Below, in pieces: positions 26,738 to 41,545 of a stretch of DNA of 64,000 nt (position 1 is the first letter of the stretch; each line of letters begins with the position of its first letter). Below the pieces are notes generated by a model. That model had not been told where the DNA came from. It ran no database searches and saw only the letters and a program-made list of their open reading frames with translations. The DNA comes from Urechis unicinctus (lineage: Eukaryota > Annelida > Polychaeta > Xenopneusta > Urechidae). Location: the NCBI GenBank assembly GCA_034190875.2, contig CM067358.1:52123663-52187662 (forward strand), written 5' to 3'. The position numbers were made by a program, and so were the translations under genes.

Positions 26738-29039
26738 AACCTAAGTTTCGGTCATGCTGTTGCCGAGTTTATGGTGCACGCAGCGCGTAATCAAATAGTA
26801 TAGTGTTTGCTAGAAAAAGCTTGTCAATCGAAATGGGATATTTCGGACATATGCCACAATTGTGATTGATGGCATCTAAAGTGTAATATTAATCATCGTT
26901 CTGGCAGTTACCCTAATTAGGCGTATACCATAGGGGAAGCGGCTTGTTTACGCATAGACATAAATATGTCAATATAGAATGTTCTGTACAAAATTGCAGT
27001 TGAGCGGGAATAGAATGGTATTTAAGTGCGATTTTGATTAAAATACAATGGTTTCAAAATGCAAATAATGCTTTAAGTATCTACAATGGTACAAGCTTCC
27101 ACATATTATCGACAACAAATGATCGAGGCAATCTAACAAAGGCCGTGTATGAAGTAAGACAACCCATCCCTGTTTTGGTAATAATTATGTTTGGATAGCT
27201 TTGAGTGTAGAGACGAATGATGTGATATCTTAAACGTCAGGGAATATGCACAAAATTCATTGCACATGCCATGAATTATTTATCTCACTATATCAGGTGA
27301 CACGATTTCGCACTCAGCTTTGGACACAGATGATGACTAATGTCTCAATCAATTAACCCAATATATATTGTAACTGGATGCTAAGCGCTTTATGACTAGT
27401 TCTGCTGTCCAGAAAATAAACTACAAAAAGATAGAAATTATCCATTCGCGAAAGAGCTTCTGAGTGCATAAGGAAGTAATTGCATCGATGTAGGCCTATA
27501 ATGAGAGTTTATGGATCATCCGAATGTAGCCACTGTTCTTTGTCTATTCGTTAACAACGTATAATATGATAACATAAATCATCATGCTAGGGATGGGCTA
27601 TTTCTGTTGTCGGTAACATGCAAAGTATATAGCCTAAATTGATTGTATGTTTGCAGAGTATGACATTAAGTAGCACTTGTAACTACTAGCTAAGAATAAC
27701 CAATTAACGAAACATCATATAAGCTTTGTGAAGTATTCATTGTAATCACACATGCAGCTTATATGTATGCCGTCCAGAACACTCAAAACATTCTAAATTC
27801 AATAATATAATATTATAATGTTTTTGATCGATTTAATTGAATCCCAGCTGACTCCAATATATTGTAATAGAGGCAATATATACCAAAAGTATGTAATGAA
27901 GGCAATAAATATCACAGTCATCGAGTATTCTCGTTTCCTCTACACATATTGCAACTCGATCTCTATGTGACCTAAAATGTCATGGCAAGAAAATGGGTTG
28001 TGGAATGAATATAACCTAATACAAATCCTTAGAAAGCTTGTTTTCCTGCATCCATAAATACTTAAATACTACATCAAAAATCTTGTCGAATGAGTAAGAT
28101 CTAATTTACATTCTCTCGTACATCTACCTTGCTTAGTAGCGATGCAGCCTACGGCAACATTAATCTTGTCCGTAATTCCATGTTACAACCAATGTTCCCT
28201 GAATGCGCAGTCTTAATAAGGTAAGCTAAAGTCGATGATCGAACTATTCAAATGCATAAATACAATCCATGTAATTGTTTTACTTTTTTTCTAGGTGAAA
28301 CAGACCATTAAAATCATCCCATTGGGCAGTTATATAATAAGGGAGCTCATTTTACACAAAGAGATGGATATTTTAACACATGATGCACAATTTTGACCCA
28401 TTTCACGTCTGATTATGCCAAATACATAACGTACAAAATACAGTTTTTCCTATTTATCATATATTTTTCCGCAATCTGGTAGTTATGGGAAATTTTTTTA
28501 CCAGTCATTCTCGGTAATACATTAACGAATTTTGCCGCTGATTTTTACAGTGCTCAATATTTAAGCCTATTGGCGTGTAGTTAATATATAGATCACCATC
28601 ACAAACAAAACAGGATATTTGTTGTACAGGTTATCTTTGACAATAATCTGGCAGCGTTTAGTGACTATGAGTAATGTGATATGAGTTATGGCAGCCTGAG
28701 AGCGATGAAAAGCCACATTTTTATTATTTAGGCTGTGGTTTGAGCTACATTTTCAAATATGTATGATTATATCATTCTCTTGTTCTGCTGCATCGTTTTT
28801 AGATACATATGTCTACATGGCGCTAACAGATGCATTGATCGTCGAATGAGGAATATATTTCCCCGAAATCAACGTTTTGGAACTATCTAATTAACATAAC
28901 TCCATGACCAAAGCAACATTTCACGTATGAGACCGACAATTTATCATAAAAAAATTTAAGATTTGAATTATTCTTTGCCTGATTTAAAGAAACATGCATC
29001 CTTATATGACAAACATATGGACAAACAACTAACTAAATC

Positions 29040-29226
29040 AGTTATATGTGTATATATATAAATGTATTGGTATGAACACATATATTATATATATACATAT
29101 ATATAAAAATATTATATATATACATATAAATATATGTATATATGTACATACATATGTACATATATATATATAAATTGGTTCATATATCTGTATATTTGTT
29201 TACATATGCATATTTATGTAGATTTT

Positions 29227-29293
<67 letters not shown>

Positions 29294-29513
29294 TATATAC
29301 ATATATATGCACAAATATATGCATATATATATATCTTTTCAAATATATATATATTTATATATATTCGTATATATACACATATATATTTACTTTGTTTATA
29401 TATATATATAAATATTTATGCATAAAATCATATTTGTACATATATTCTGAATTATATAGTAATTCATATATATATATATATATATATATAAATATATGTA
29501 TATATATATATAA

Positions 29514-29544
<31 letters not shown>

Positions 29545-29565
29545 TATACACACACATATATATGT

Positions 29566-29616
<51 letters not shown>

Positions 29617-29622
29617 GTTAAT
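29040..29622. repeat. TA-rich array (unit B)
   Basis: Mostly TATATA with interruptions such as GTACATATG. It matches the array at 46860-47445 in unit C. The long Tyr/Ile frames on both strands here are repeat artefacts. Confidence 0.9.
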
Positions 29623-29966
29623 ATGCAATAAACATTTAGCATAATATTTGCTTAGAAAAGGACATTATCCAGCAGATCAGATATTGCCACAAATGTCTAT
29701 ATTTTACTTTACTCATTTGTAGCGGTTTTCGTCCAGCCAGTTTATCCTAAATGTCGGGGAAACTGAAATGATTAGGATATTCTTATAGTTTTGGAAGACT
29801 TCAATCCCTTATGAATTATAAAACCATACATCAATTTGCTTGGACAATATCGCAGCGCTGTTGCACGTTTTCATCGCAGTCGCAGCTTGTAATTCTACAA
29901 ATCAGTATTCACGTCAATTCCTTTCTATCAAGCTTTTTTGGGGGGTCAATGCTTAAGCATTCCTGT

Positions 29967-30404
29967 TTACAGTACGTCATGGTAGGCGCATTGCAATTTA
30001 GGAAAATGTTTCCTGCGGATTTCCTGATTTGAATATAATTTCTTATTGGCTAACACTGCGTCGAAGGCAAATTTTGATATATACAAATATGCCATATTCG
30101 AGAATCGAATGTCGAATCTGTTTATGCCGAATGCCGGCCGTTGCTTGTACTGAAAACCATCGCGGGTAAATATAATATTAAGCATCTATCGACCCGATAG
30201 TGTATAGGGATTGTGCCAGAACATTTTAGGTAAAAACTGTGTGATCGCATGTGTGACTTTACATCGTGCAAAGCAATTCACCAATGTTGTTGAAGCGCGA
30301 TCTATAAGAGCCAGATAGCATAGGATTCGTATTCGATATACATCAAAAACAGTGAAGTAAGGGAAATATTGTATATTACCATTACACAATAGGCGCGATA
30401 TCAT
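29967..30404 (-). pseudogene. Decayed 146-codon frame with complementary stops (B)
   Basis: Reading on the minus strand from 30404 down to 29967 gives one frame interrupted only by a TAG near 30184. Unit C has the same frame at about 47897-48334 with a sense codon at that point, but a TGA near 48037 where B has CGA. The shared ancestor may therefore have had an uninterrupted frame of about 146 codons, with no insertions or deletions between copies. I do not recognise the product: no domain, signal or catalytic motif is clear. It may be an old exon, or chance. Confidence 0.3.
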
Positions 30405-30710
30405 ATGTCTTTATAACACACTACTTCAACGCATTTAAATGTTTGCGAAGCATGCATTCATCAGCTCCATGGGTTACGGTTATTGCTGCTTAGGGTGTGG
30501 ATCAGTGTACAGTTGATCAAAGTCGTCTTTTTTATATTCTTACTTGTAGCGCCATCATCATAATCAACCTCTTAACCATTGTCATTACGTACTACCTCAA
30601 TATGAAATCGCCATGAAGTTCCTCGTATTATTCGTTGTTGTTTGCATCATGTTTAACGTCCTAGAACCCCAGTTTCTCACATTTTTCTCATGTATATTTT
30701 CCTTAAGCCA

Positions 30711-30925
30711 ATATTTTCACTGCGTAAATAATGTTGTCGGTTAAAGTGATGCAAACATACCGAATCGTCTGATTGTTATATACCATATTTTCACTACGTA
30801 AAGTAAGTTGTCGGTTAGAGTGATGCAAACATACCGAATCGTCTGATTGTTACATACCATATTTTCACTACGTAAAGTAAGTTGTCGGTTAGAGTGATGC
30901 AAACATACCGAATCGTCTGATTCCA
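30711..30925. repeat. 74-bp tandem repeat, three copies (B)
   Basis: Copies start at 30711, 30785 and 30859 with ATATTTTCACT and include 'TGCAAACATACCGAATCGTC'. The second and third copies are nearly identical, while the first differs more. Unit C has two copies, so the number changed after B and C separated. It is non-coding; the 61-codon frame across it is repetitive. Confidence 0.92.
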
Positions 30926-33059
30926 TACTATACTAGGTAATATCGTGAGTCTCGGCCAGTAGAATGAACGTTGAAGAAAAGCCGTTTTGCTAACCCTCCG
31001 TGTATTTGCTACACTATTGTAGTCATAGCTGTAAAGCCTCAGCTGTAAAACCGAAAGGCTGGTTTTTGTAAAATATCAATCGTATTGAACAGATTCGGCC
31101 TATATTTCATCGTGGAAGTAATTCCCTTAGCTACGTGTCTCTAGGACACTTTATGTTACTGCAGATAAATATATTGTGCACGAACGTGCAACTCCGATCT
31201 CATGACTACTTTAAAGCTGTTCAGAAGCTTTTCCACTAATTATATTTTGTGTTTGTGTCGTTAGTTTGGTTTTATTAGCTCAAAAGTCTCTATTAACAGT
31301 TCCCAATAGCAGTGCCCTTAATTTTACATAGTAAGTAAATGCAGTTTACCATTAGTCAAGAACCATTAAACCGATCTTCAAACACATGTTAGCTGTCATC
31401 GAAATGTTGTAGTCTTAGTGTCCAATGATGCATACGGCATCATCAATATGCCTCCTTAGGCAGAAATGATTGAAGTCCATGGCCATATAAACGATACGTA
31501 AGTCCTACTACGAGCCTCAAGTTATGTAAATGAGCCGTTACAATGGGTGAACGGGCCACTATGGTGAGTAGACGGTTATGCTATTCACTGCGTCGACGAT
31601 TAAAAGAAACGAAAAGGCTGCACCTTCTCACCAAATAGGTCCCTGACACTATCGATATATTAGGACAGTCAAAACATAGGGAAATGAACGATGATGCAAT
31701 ACATTTATGTTGCTTAATTCGTGTTAACAATATGGTGTGCAGAGATGTAATGGAGCGCTGCTATTATTCGGCTATTCAGAATGCGAATGATACATACGGC
31801 CTCAACTCTCCAGTTACTCTCCTTGCTAAAGCAGCTATAATGTTAACGGGTCCTTTTTTCGTATCGTTCATCCTAGATGTAGTACTCCACATTCTAAACC
31901 TAGACAGATACTTTTTTATATCGTGATTGGGTATAACACCTAGACGCATGTGTTACTAAACGATAAGACAGATTCAATCCAATGGACAATAGAGGATTAG
32001 GTGATGGGTATTCTTACTGACAGAACGGAGAGAAGAATGATGTAATTGTCAGGGCACTTATTCCCACTCTCAAGCACATTATTCATTACGACGCATGATG
32101 GAGCTAGGGGCTACCATTGCGTTGAACTTTACGTATCGTCCCAGCAGGTATGTGTTCGGATTCGACCAATTACACATCGCAGCGCAAATTGCACAATAAC
32201 CTAAAAAGCTCGGAAATGTGTCGATGCACAACCTAACACATCTATTACTAAACGAGATATCTCAATTCCGTCCGCAGCAGTGAATTATTGCTGCATTATT
32301 CCGCAAAACTGTCAGAACTCCTTGGAAATGTCGTTGTTTTCAGTTAAATGCAATGCTTATCGTCTACGATGCATGATTTATCCTGGCTGTCTCATGCGAT
32401 GCAACTTTTCAAATGCTGTGTGAACGCCTGACGAATGCACTCGTCCGCTGTTTGTACAATAAGAATAGATCACCAGCCACCTGCCCATACATACATCATA
32501 TCCTATAGCTACATGCCCTTCCTGCGTTTGCAACTCCCCAGCTCTCACTGACCAGGTCCCATGGGATAACGTTGAGGGAATCACTATCCCAGACACGAGC
32601 TCAACATATCGCTCAAGCATTTAGGCAAAATTTAAACTAAAATTAAAAAATTTAAGCAAAGCAGTAAAGCTCAGGTTTATTATCAACCCTACGCTTCACG
32701 CCCGACTTTTCCTACATTATCACAAAAGCGTATGGTACACATCTCTTCGATACAGCACGAACTAAGATAAGTTATTGACAGCAAATTTACTCTGTCTTAA
32801 CATTTAAGGATTTTCTGCAATTTTTGCCTTAGTCAATTCCCGTAATTGCATACCTAAGTCGTATCATGGGTAGGTACGAGCGACCGCCATCTTGTCATGT
32901 GAAACATACATAACCTTTGTAAAACTGGACCGTTATCTACGGCAATAGACGAAAAGTAGAGTAATCGATGTATAGACACGGCGTCATCTATAGGCCCAAT
33001 TTGGTTCCACAGGCAAATAATCTAGATCAGCCCCTAACAAAAACGGTACATGTAGCGGA

Positions 33060-33340
33060 TGTTGCCTTGATTGTGTCGGTATTCTCAATGCATTGTATGT
33101 TTTGGTTTGACTGTGTCGGTGTTCATCATGCATTATGAGTGGTTTGATTGTGTCGGCATTCTCCATGCATTGCATGTTGTTTTAACTGTGTCGGTAATCT
33201 TCATGCATTGTATGTTTTGGTTTGACTCTGTCGGTGTTCATAATGCATTATGAGTGGTTTGACTGTTTACGTGTTCTCCATGCTTTGCATGTGGTGATTA
33301 TTAAGTCGGTATTATCCACGTGATGTATGATGTTTTACGC
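33060..33340. repeat. 37-40-bp minisatellite (unit B)
   Basis: About seven degenerate units of the form GAYTGTGTCGGTRTTC ... ATGCATTRTRTG, 37 to 40 bp long, alternating between a type ending GTTTTGGTTT and a type ending GAGTGGTTT. This suggests a two-unit higher-order repeat. Unit C carries at least one more copy at its left end. Unit A has no array at this position, only a short bridging sequence near 10080. Confidence 0.9.
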
Positions 33341-34397
33341 AACATTTACTTTGTGCTGCCCTAGCACTTTCTAAGTAAGACGACGTGTAAATATCCATAT
33401 TTCAAGTTAAATTAGAAGATATTCACGGGAATAGCAATATTAAAACCCCAAATTAATGAAATTTATCTTAATCATCTTTTGATTTACGATTGTAGGATGC
33501 AAAATATATTTTCATAAATATTGCATTAATATTGACTAACCCCGTCTATGCCGTCAGCCAGGAATCCATATTGACTCGAGACCCTGTTAAGCGGATTATG
33601 CATTTCCATACGATTGTGCGTTGTGGACGGTTCGACGTTGATATATGTTTTGTACTCATTCATTAATCTTATATTGTTGTTGTAGCATTTGCCTAAATTT
33701 TTAAATAAGCTCATCTTGGCTGCAAATAGACTTGATAGTCAGCAAGCATCATAACTGCCACAATAGCTCAGCTTCAACTGATCAAACAATATGCTCCGTT
33801 ATTTGAGAATCCATCACTAGGCGTAGATCGCCGAGACGATGGAAGAGCCCCTAGCGGCTTGGTTTGTTTTATGGTAACGTCATTTGTAGACGGGCGTGCT
33901 GTTAACTCAACAACATACTCACGTCATAGCTGGTCGGGGTGGGCCTTCTAAGCATAGCTTAAAGCCCTTCGATACCTCTTCACGACTGAAACTTACCTTA
34001 AATCCCAGTATGTCAATGACACTAACCTTTTCTATTTCATGGAAGCAATAATTCTTTGACGGATTACTTTGATGAAATCCAAAGATGTCTCTGGTCGTAA
34101 TAATTTGTTGAACAAACAGCCACATTGTTTTTACATAACAGCCACATAAATCGAAAGGCCAAAATGGCACTTTAGGAGCATGAACATATATAGCTAAATG
34201 CTCTTTTCCCTGTGACTTCTAATACATAATTTCCCTATGCCCGCCTCACTGACTGATAGTGCCATTTGTTATTCACTGCACAATAGAAGAAAAAGCTTGT
34301 CGCGTAACAGGTGGTCTTGTTGCAAGCGACTAAACATTATCCACGTTGGCCATTTTCTGAGTGCAAAACACGTGTGTCCAATTGCGACACTTCCTTA

Positions 34398-35849
<1,452 letters not shown>

Positions 35850-37973
35850 TAAACATTGGTTAGCTCTTATATCGAGCAGCGAAAATTGGCAGTTTGGTAA
35901 TTATTAAGCCGACATCGGTAGTTTGATGCATAATATACATGGGACGTTCCGTCTAAACTCCCAGTTTTACCTTAAAAATTTATTTCATTATTCTTTATAA
36001 CGCATCCTTACTTTTTATCAGATGGACTTCACAAAGTGCAACCTAAAGTTGCAATATCAAATGCTAACTATAATGGTAGATATTACATTAATTCTTTGAT
36101 GTAAATATGAAAATATCCATAATATCATTCAATTACCAATTACCAAACACTCCCTTGCAGATAATTAGTAAGTGTTTATATGGTTCGCTTACAGCCAGCA
36201 TACACAGAGACAAAGAGTGGCTGAAACTGATGAGGAATAGAAACAGGGCTCTTCGATTATTAGGTACATTTGTATTAATATAATAAAGGTCACCTAGGTC
36301 ACTAATGAATATGGTTGGATGTTATGGAAGCATTAAACTGATTTAACCTAGGAGTCAGGAAATATGAATTGGTTTTTATTCGAATTAAACCTGTGATGCT
36401 GTATTAATGAAAACGTTACCGTGTTTGATAAACGAGAGCTTATAAAAAATCATAAATCACTTTGGCATGGCATATTTGCACCCTCCGCATTATTATAGTT
36501 TTGACCATTCACTGTGTCGTACATTACTCGAATGAATCATACCCCAACAAGCGCATGAAATTATCATCATTATTTTGTAGTTATATTTCTCCTGTCAATG
36601 GATGGTGCTAGACTCGTTAATCACTCAGGCTTTTCAATGTACCCCATACATTTTGCACGCTACAATCCGGTTGAGACAAATACACAATTTGAATAGTCAA
36701 ATATATGTTGATTATCGGTGAACCTCCATGTTGCGATGCACCTTTAGAAAAACTAGATATACCCGCGATAAAAACCTTAACATTAATCTACTTGCGCGTG
36801 ATGTATAAAACTGTTTACTTGATGATATAAAAACAAAGTACGTTCCCTGTCACCCTTAATACCATACTAGTAACCCGTGATTTTTGTGACTGAAGGTAGC
36901 TTTTCAAGTTTACTATTCCAAACAGAGAGATGAATCCACCGGAGCCTGTTTCTTCAGGTTCCGGAACTTTATTGCCAAAACAGTCGGGTCTTTCATTTTC
37001 TAAACTATAACGAACCATCTCAAGTTTGCACTGATTAATTTCCGTTTTCTTTGCAAGCAGATATGCGGCAACAATTTACCATCGATCTCTTTATGATTGA
37101 TACATAAAAGTATGATTGTCACCTCTAAGTTTATGAACCACTAAATCAAGGTTAATGCATATTATATAAGTCCGCCGCCAGGAATATACGGAAGACGAAT
37201 TATGGTTGACAAGAAGTTTATATAAAAATACAGCTCAATAGTATTCCAATTAACGGGTGTTGATCCAGGATGTTTCCCGACTTACTGGTCTATTGTCATA
37301 GCAGTTGACTTCTGGAAAACAGGTAAACCTTTGTGCACAGCAAACTATTGTAGTATGTCTGTCTGATATGTAATTGCAAGTTGCAGATAATATAATTACT
37401 TCAATGCCTTTTTCCAAATGCTCAGGATTTCGCCACATACTTTTGATGCGTTAAAAGCCGTCCTTAGTTTACCTTCTCAAACACTTATGCCTAATAAATG
37501 TCACCGGTACCATCAAATCTATCAATGTAATACAATACAGACGCAACCCTCGAGCACTAAACATAGCGTTGCATACGCGACATACATGCGCAATCTTTTC
37601 GGATTTTCAATCAAAATATACATTGTTGTGCTGTAGAAAATAAATCATTTGAAACATTTATGGGTTCCAATTACATTTCTTGTTACTATCTGCTCAAAAC
37701 CACTTACTAAAATATACACCGCTCTGCACCATATTTCAAGACTGTGAATTAACGCAATCGTTTCGTCATTGACGCATTTGTTTAGTACAACCCTTCACCC
37801 GTCCAACGTTCTCTCCCACGATAGTAGCGACGCCTGTTGACAGCGTTGTATTTCATGTTAACTCCCACACAGCAAAGTGAATCTATAAACTTTGTTCTCA
37901 AGATCGTCCTAGCAAGCCAACAAGATTTCAGTGACAAACAAACATTGTCTGCCGTTAGTATTCAATATCTAGA

Positions 37974-38660
37974 TAAAAAAGGAATAGGTTATTGTCGAGT
38001 ATTAATATTGTTCTCAATTGAATATCATATATTTTGATTAATTGTCATTGGGCGACAGCTTTTTGGCCTTGAAACAAGTTGTAAGCTTATGGTTAACAGT
38101 ATTAATACCTTCATTAACTAGTTGATTAGTAAAATATATTGTATAGGTTGTATTTTAGGGGAGGGGGAATACACAATAGATCACAGATACAGTAGATTTT
38201 TTTATTTACTTGTTGTTTTCTTTGAGTTAAGTTACTTCGTATTCAATCGAACACCAAACCCCGGATACCATAGTGACATGGTTTCCTGAGTAGTACATAA
38301 TGGCCAAGAGTACCAAGCGCATTTTTCAGATCTAGAAAACACTGATTGTCGTCGCATTGCTGCTCATGACTTTTCCTATATTATCAGTTATATTAAATTC
38401 GACAAGGGCCAGCGTCGTTGAATGTTTACTTCTTAAGACATATTTCTTATGTACAACATATTATTGTCATTAATAAAGTCGTTTGCTAAGTAGTTTTGCA
38501 ATTATCTGGGATACAAGCTTTTAATATGGGAATTACTACCATTGTCACTCCCTCGGGAGATGGACCTTATTCGAATGATTAATAACAAATATTTGTTATA
38601 GACTAGGTGATTTCAAGATTATCTGTTTCAACGTATTTATGCTCACTTCATTTGGCCTCT
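37974..38660 (-). pseudogene. LINE reverse-transcriptase fragment, YADD deleted (B)
   Basis: Minus-strand translation in pieces gives LINE reverse-transcriptase blocks: a stretch ending S-L-V-E-F, then T-T-I-S-V-F, a -1-type break, then FLDLKNALGTLGHYV and CHYGIRGLVFD. A TGA follows where these enzymes usually have Trp, then LTQRKQQVNK. The downstream block (KLTTCFKAKKLSPND) is also present. Compared with unit C, 14 bp are missing at 38141/38142, removing the Y-A-D-D catalytic codons. The usual region between R-K-Q and Y-A-D-D is also too short. There is no endonuclease domain or clear poly-A tail. In unit A the flanks CTAGA and AGTTTAT are directly joined near 15552, so the fragment is absent there. 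Confidence 0.85.
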
Positions 38661-38845
38661 TGAAGTTTATATTTTAAAATTTGATAGAGTATCCAGAATT
38701 GCCTGTTCTGTAACAAATGCATTGATCGCTTGTTATGTGGTGCGAATGGATCCTCTTTTGTTCCTCGTTTGGAACTCATTTACATTTTAAATAATAAATA
38801 TTGGCAGAAATAATGTGGAGTCCTAATGCAATATATCTGCATTAA

Positions 38846-38865
38846 CTGTGTACATTTGTACACAG
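38846..38865. other. Perfect 20-bp palindrome (unit B)
   Basis: Identical to the palindromes at 15754 (unit A) and 57019 (unit C), and followed by AGGTGGTG in all three. Confidence 0.6.
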
Positions 38866-40901
38866 AGGTGGTGGATTATTTTCTAGGCAAAGCATCGATA
38901 ACCTAAGTCAAGTGTTTCGTCAGCCAAGATGAGCTTGTAATTAAATCATACGGACAAGAATGCACGAAAACATTCCGAGTTGCTTGAACGCATCATAATA
39001 TGTTCATATGACGTGCCTACTAATACGCGCTATCACTTATCCATAAATTAACAATTAGATAATACATAATTGTTGATATCTGATAACGGTAGTTAGCAAC
39101 GAACGGGGGCAGCTTTTACATTAGATTTTTACTAAAACAATATTTTGCAGTCTCGTCAGGCGGGAAGAACAGCTTTACGGTGAATCACACACATAGACTA
39201 AAAAACGATGTATATTTTACCATCGACTCTTGCTGCGGTCACGCCTTAAAGAAATACATAATTAAGCAAATACAAAATGTAACGACCTGTCTGATATTCC
39301 ATTCTTCATTATGATGAACAACTTTGCATGTAGAAATACTCTGCTGGAAAGAATGAGCTTTGCATTATTGACGCACACAGCCTACCGCATCAAATGTACA
39401 TACCTTGTTTCACGAACGGCAAATCAGGATTAGATATCCAGCTTAAATACAAACATCAATGAAAATATCATTGTGTTATATCCCGCATGGAACTCTAAGT
39501 AGTGAGATGGTCACTATATCTATAGCAGCCATAACAACGATTAATTTGTTTTTCTGTATAAAGCGGAGAGGGCTTATTAAATGATGGTTTCGCTTGCCAG
39601 ATAATGTAACCTGCTACATTGGATACACCAGTGATAATTATGTAATATACGCATGATAACTTTCAATTATTCGTATATCATTGACCGCAATAAGACAATG
39701 AGAAATGATACTCAGGGCACTCGATTCTATTGTGCAATAGCCCAATAATGGTATATTATTGACCATGATGAGACTGACCAATGAGGTATGAGACTCAGAA
39801 CAATCGATTCTATGATAGAATAGCCAAATAATGGTTGCAAGCCAGAGTTAATGGACGGTTGACTCGTCAATTTTGACGGGGTGCAAATCCCCCCTAAAGC
39901 TCGAACACCGTCCACTTGCCCAACCCGTCCTTGCCTACTAGGCCGGATACAAGCCAGTGTAAACTGCACATGACGATCATAATAAACATTGTTCTGTTTG
40001 ATAACGCTTTTAAAGAGCATGGGGTTTAATTAGCGTCATAATACTTTAACGGTGGTGAATGGAGCTACGACATGCTTCACCTCCTAGCAAAACAAGTTCC
40101 CGGTCCATGTCGATGTTAAACCTTCTCTAAAATGATACACGATATGTTCGAGGTTTGTGAGAAGAATGACAACTCGAAGGGTGGCATACATTGTGCACGG
40201 TCTATTGGTGAATCATTCTGAAATGTCTGCCTCGCAGCATCGCTTTACACACGAACTACTACACTGTTGGTCTGCACTGTCGACTCGAACTCGTTGTCTA
40301 ATTATTTATTTCGCGCGTATGCTTGTGGCAGCGCGTGAAGTATCATTAATTGTCAATTAAATTTCTTTTGAACAACGGTCAGATACTTCACATTACGCAC
40401 ACACGCACGGTCAGAGCCGATGTGACTTACAGGCTCAGTTTGTAATTAGGCAGTACATCACAGTGCTTCCCAAACAATAGCTATGCATTTCCATTACTAT
40501 GCGAATAACTGTTTTCCATAGGGTCCTGTGTGATATCTAACGGTAAGCAGAACCTGCCAGCGTCAATGGTTATTATCCTCTAAACAGCATTAATTTACCA
40601 TTTAAGTGGGTTATCTTGACATGTTATCGCTCTTTACTGCCCCGCTGCAGTTGTAGAATAAAACAAACCGACAGGTACCATAGCCAATAATGCACATGTG
40701 TTGAAATCCAAAGTGGAAAATGTGCCGACGTTCCACAAGAATATCGCTTATGATAGCCCTTACGCTGTTTAAGTATATGTCATGTGTTCTAAAGATCCAG
40801 GATGAAGCAACGGAAACCTCACCCATGCGAGCGAGCTATCCGCATACGGCGACTTAGGCAATATTATGAACATCAAACAATAAATGCCTGGCGATTATGG
40901 T

Positions 40902-41545
<644 letters not shown>

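Larger units (their letters stand above)
28728..31268. other. 2.5-kb block present in units B and C, absent from A
   Basis: In unit A the flanks are joined near 8366, where CACATTTTTATTGTTTT runs straight into GCTCAAAATCT. In B and C these two flanks are separated by about 2.5 kb containing a (TA)n region, a decayed 146-codon frame and a 74-bp tandem repeat. The junction in A has only short T-rich similarity. It is either a deletion in A or an insertion in the B/C ancestor. No transposon ends are evident. Confidence 0.75.

Noticed and set aside
31740..31926. About 60-codon frame shared with unit A (8893-9079), with a hydrophobic end
   Set aside because: Substitutions between A and B are mostly replacements, the frame upstream of the shared ATG differs by an indel, and C is scrambled there.
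33060..33340. CRISPR-like array
   Set aside because: The units are directly abutting degenerate repeats without unique spacers, in eukaryotic DNA.
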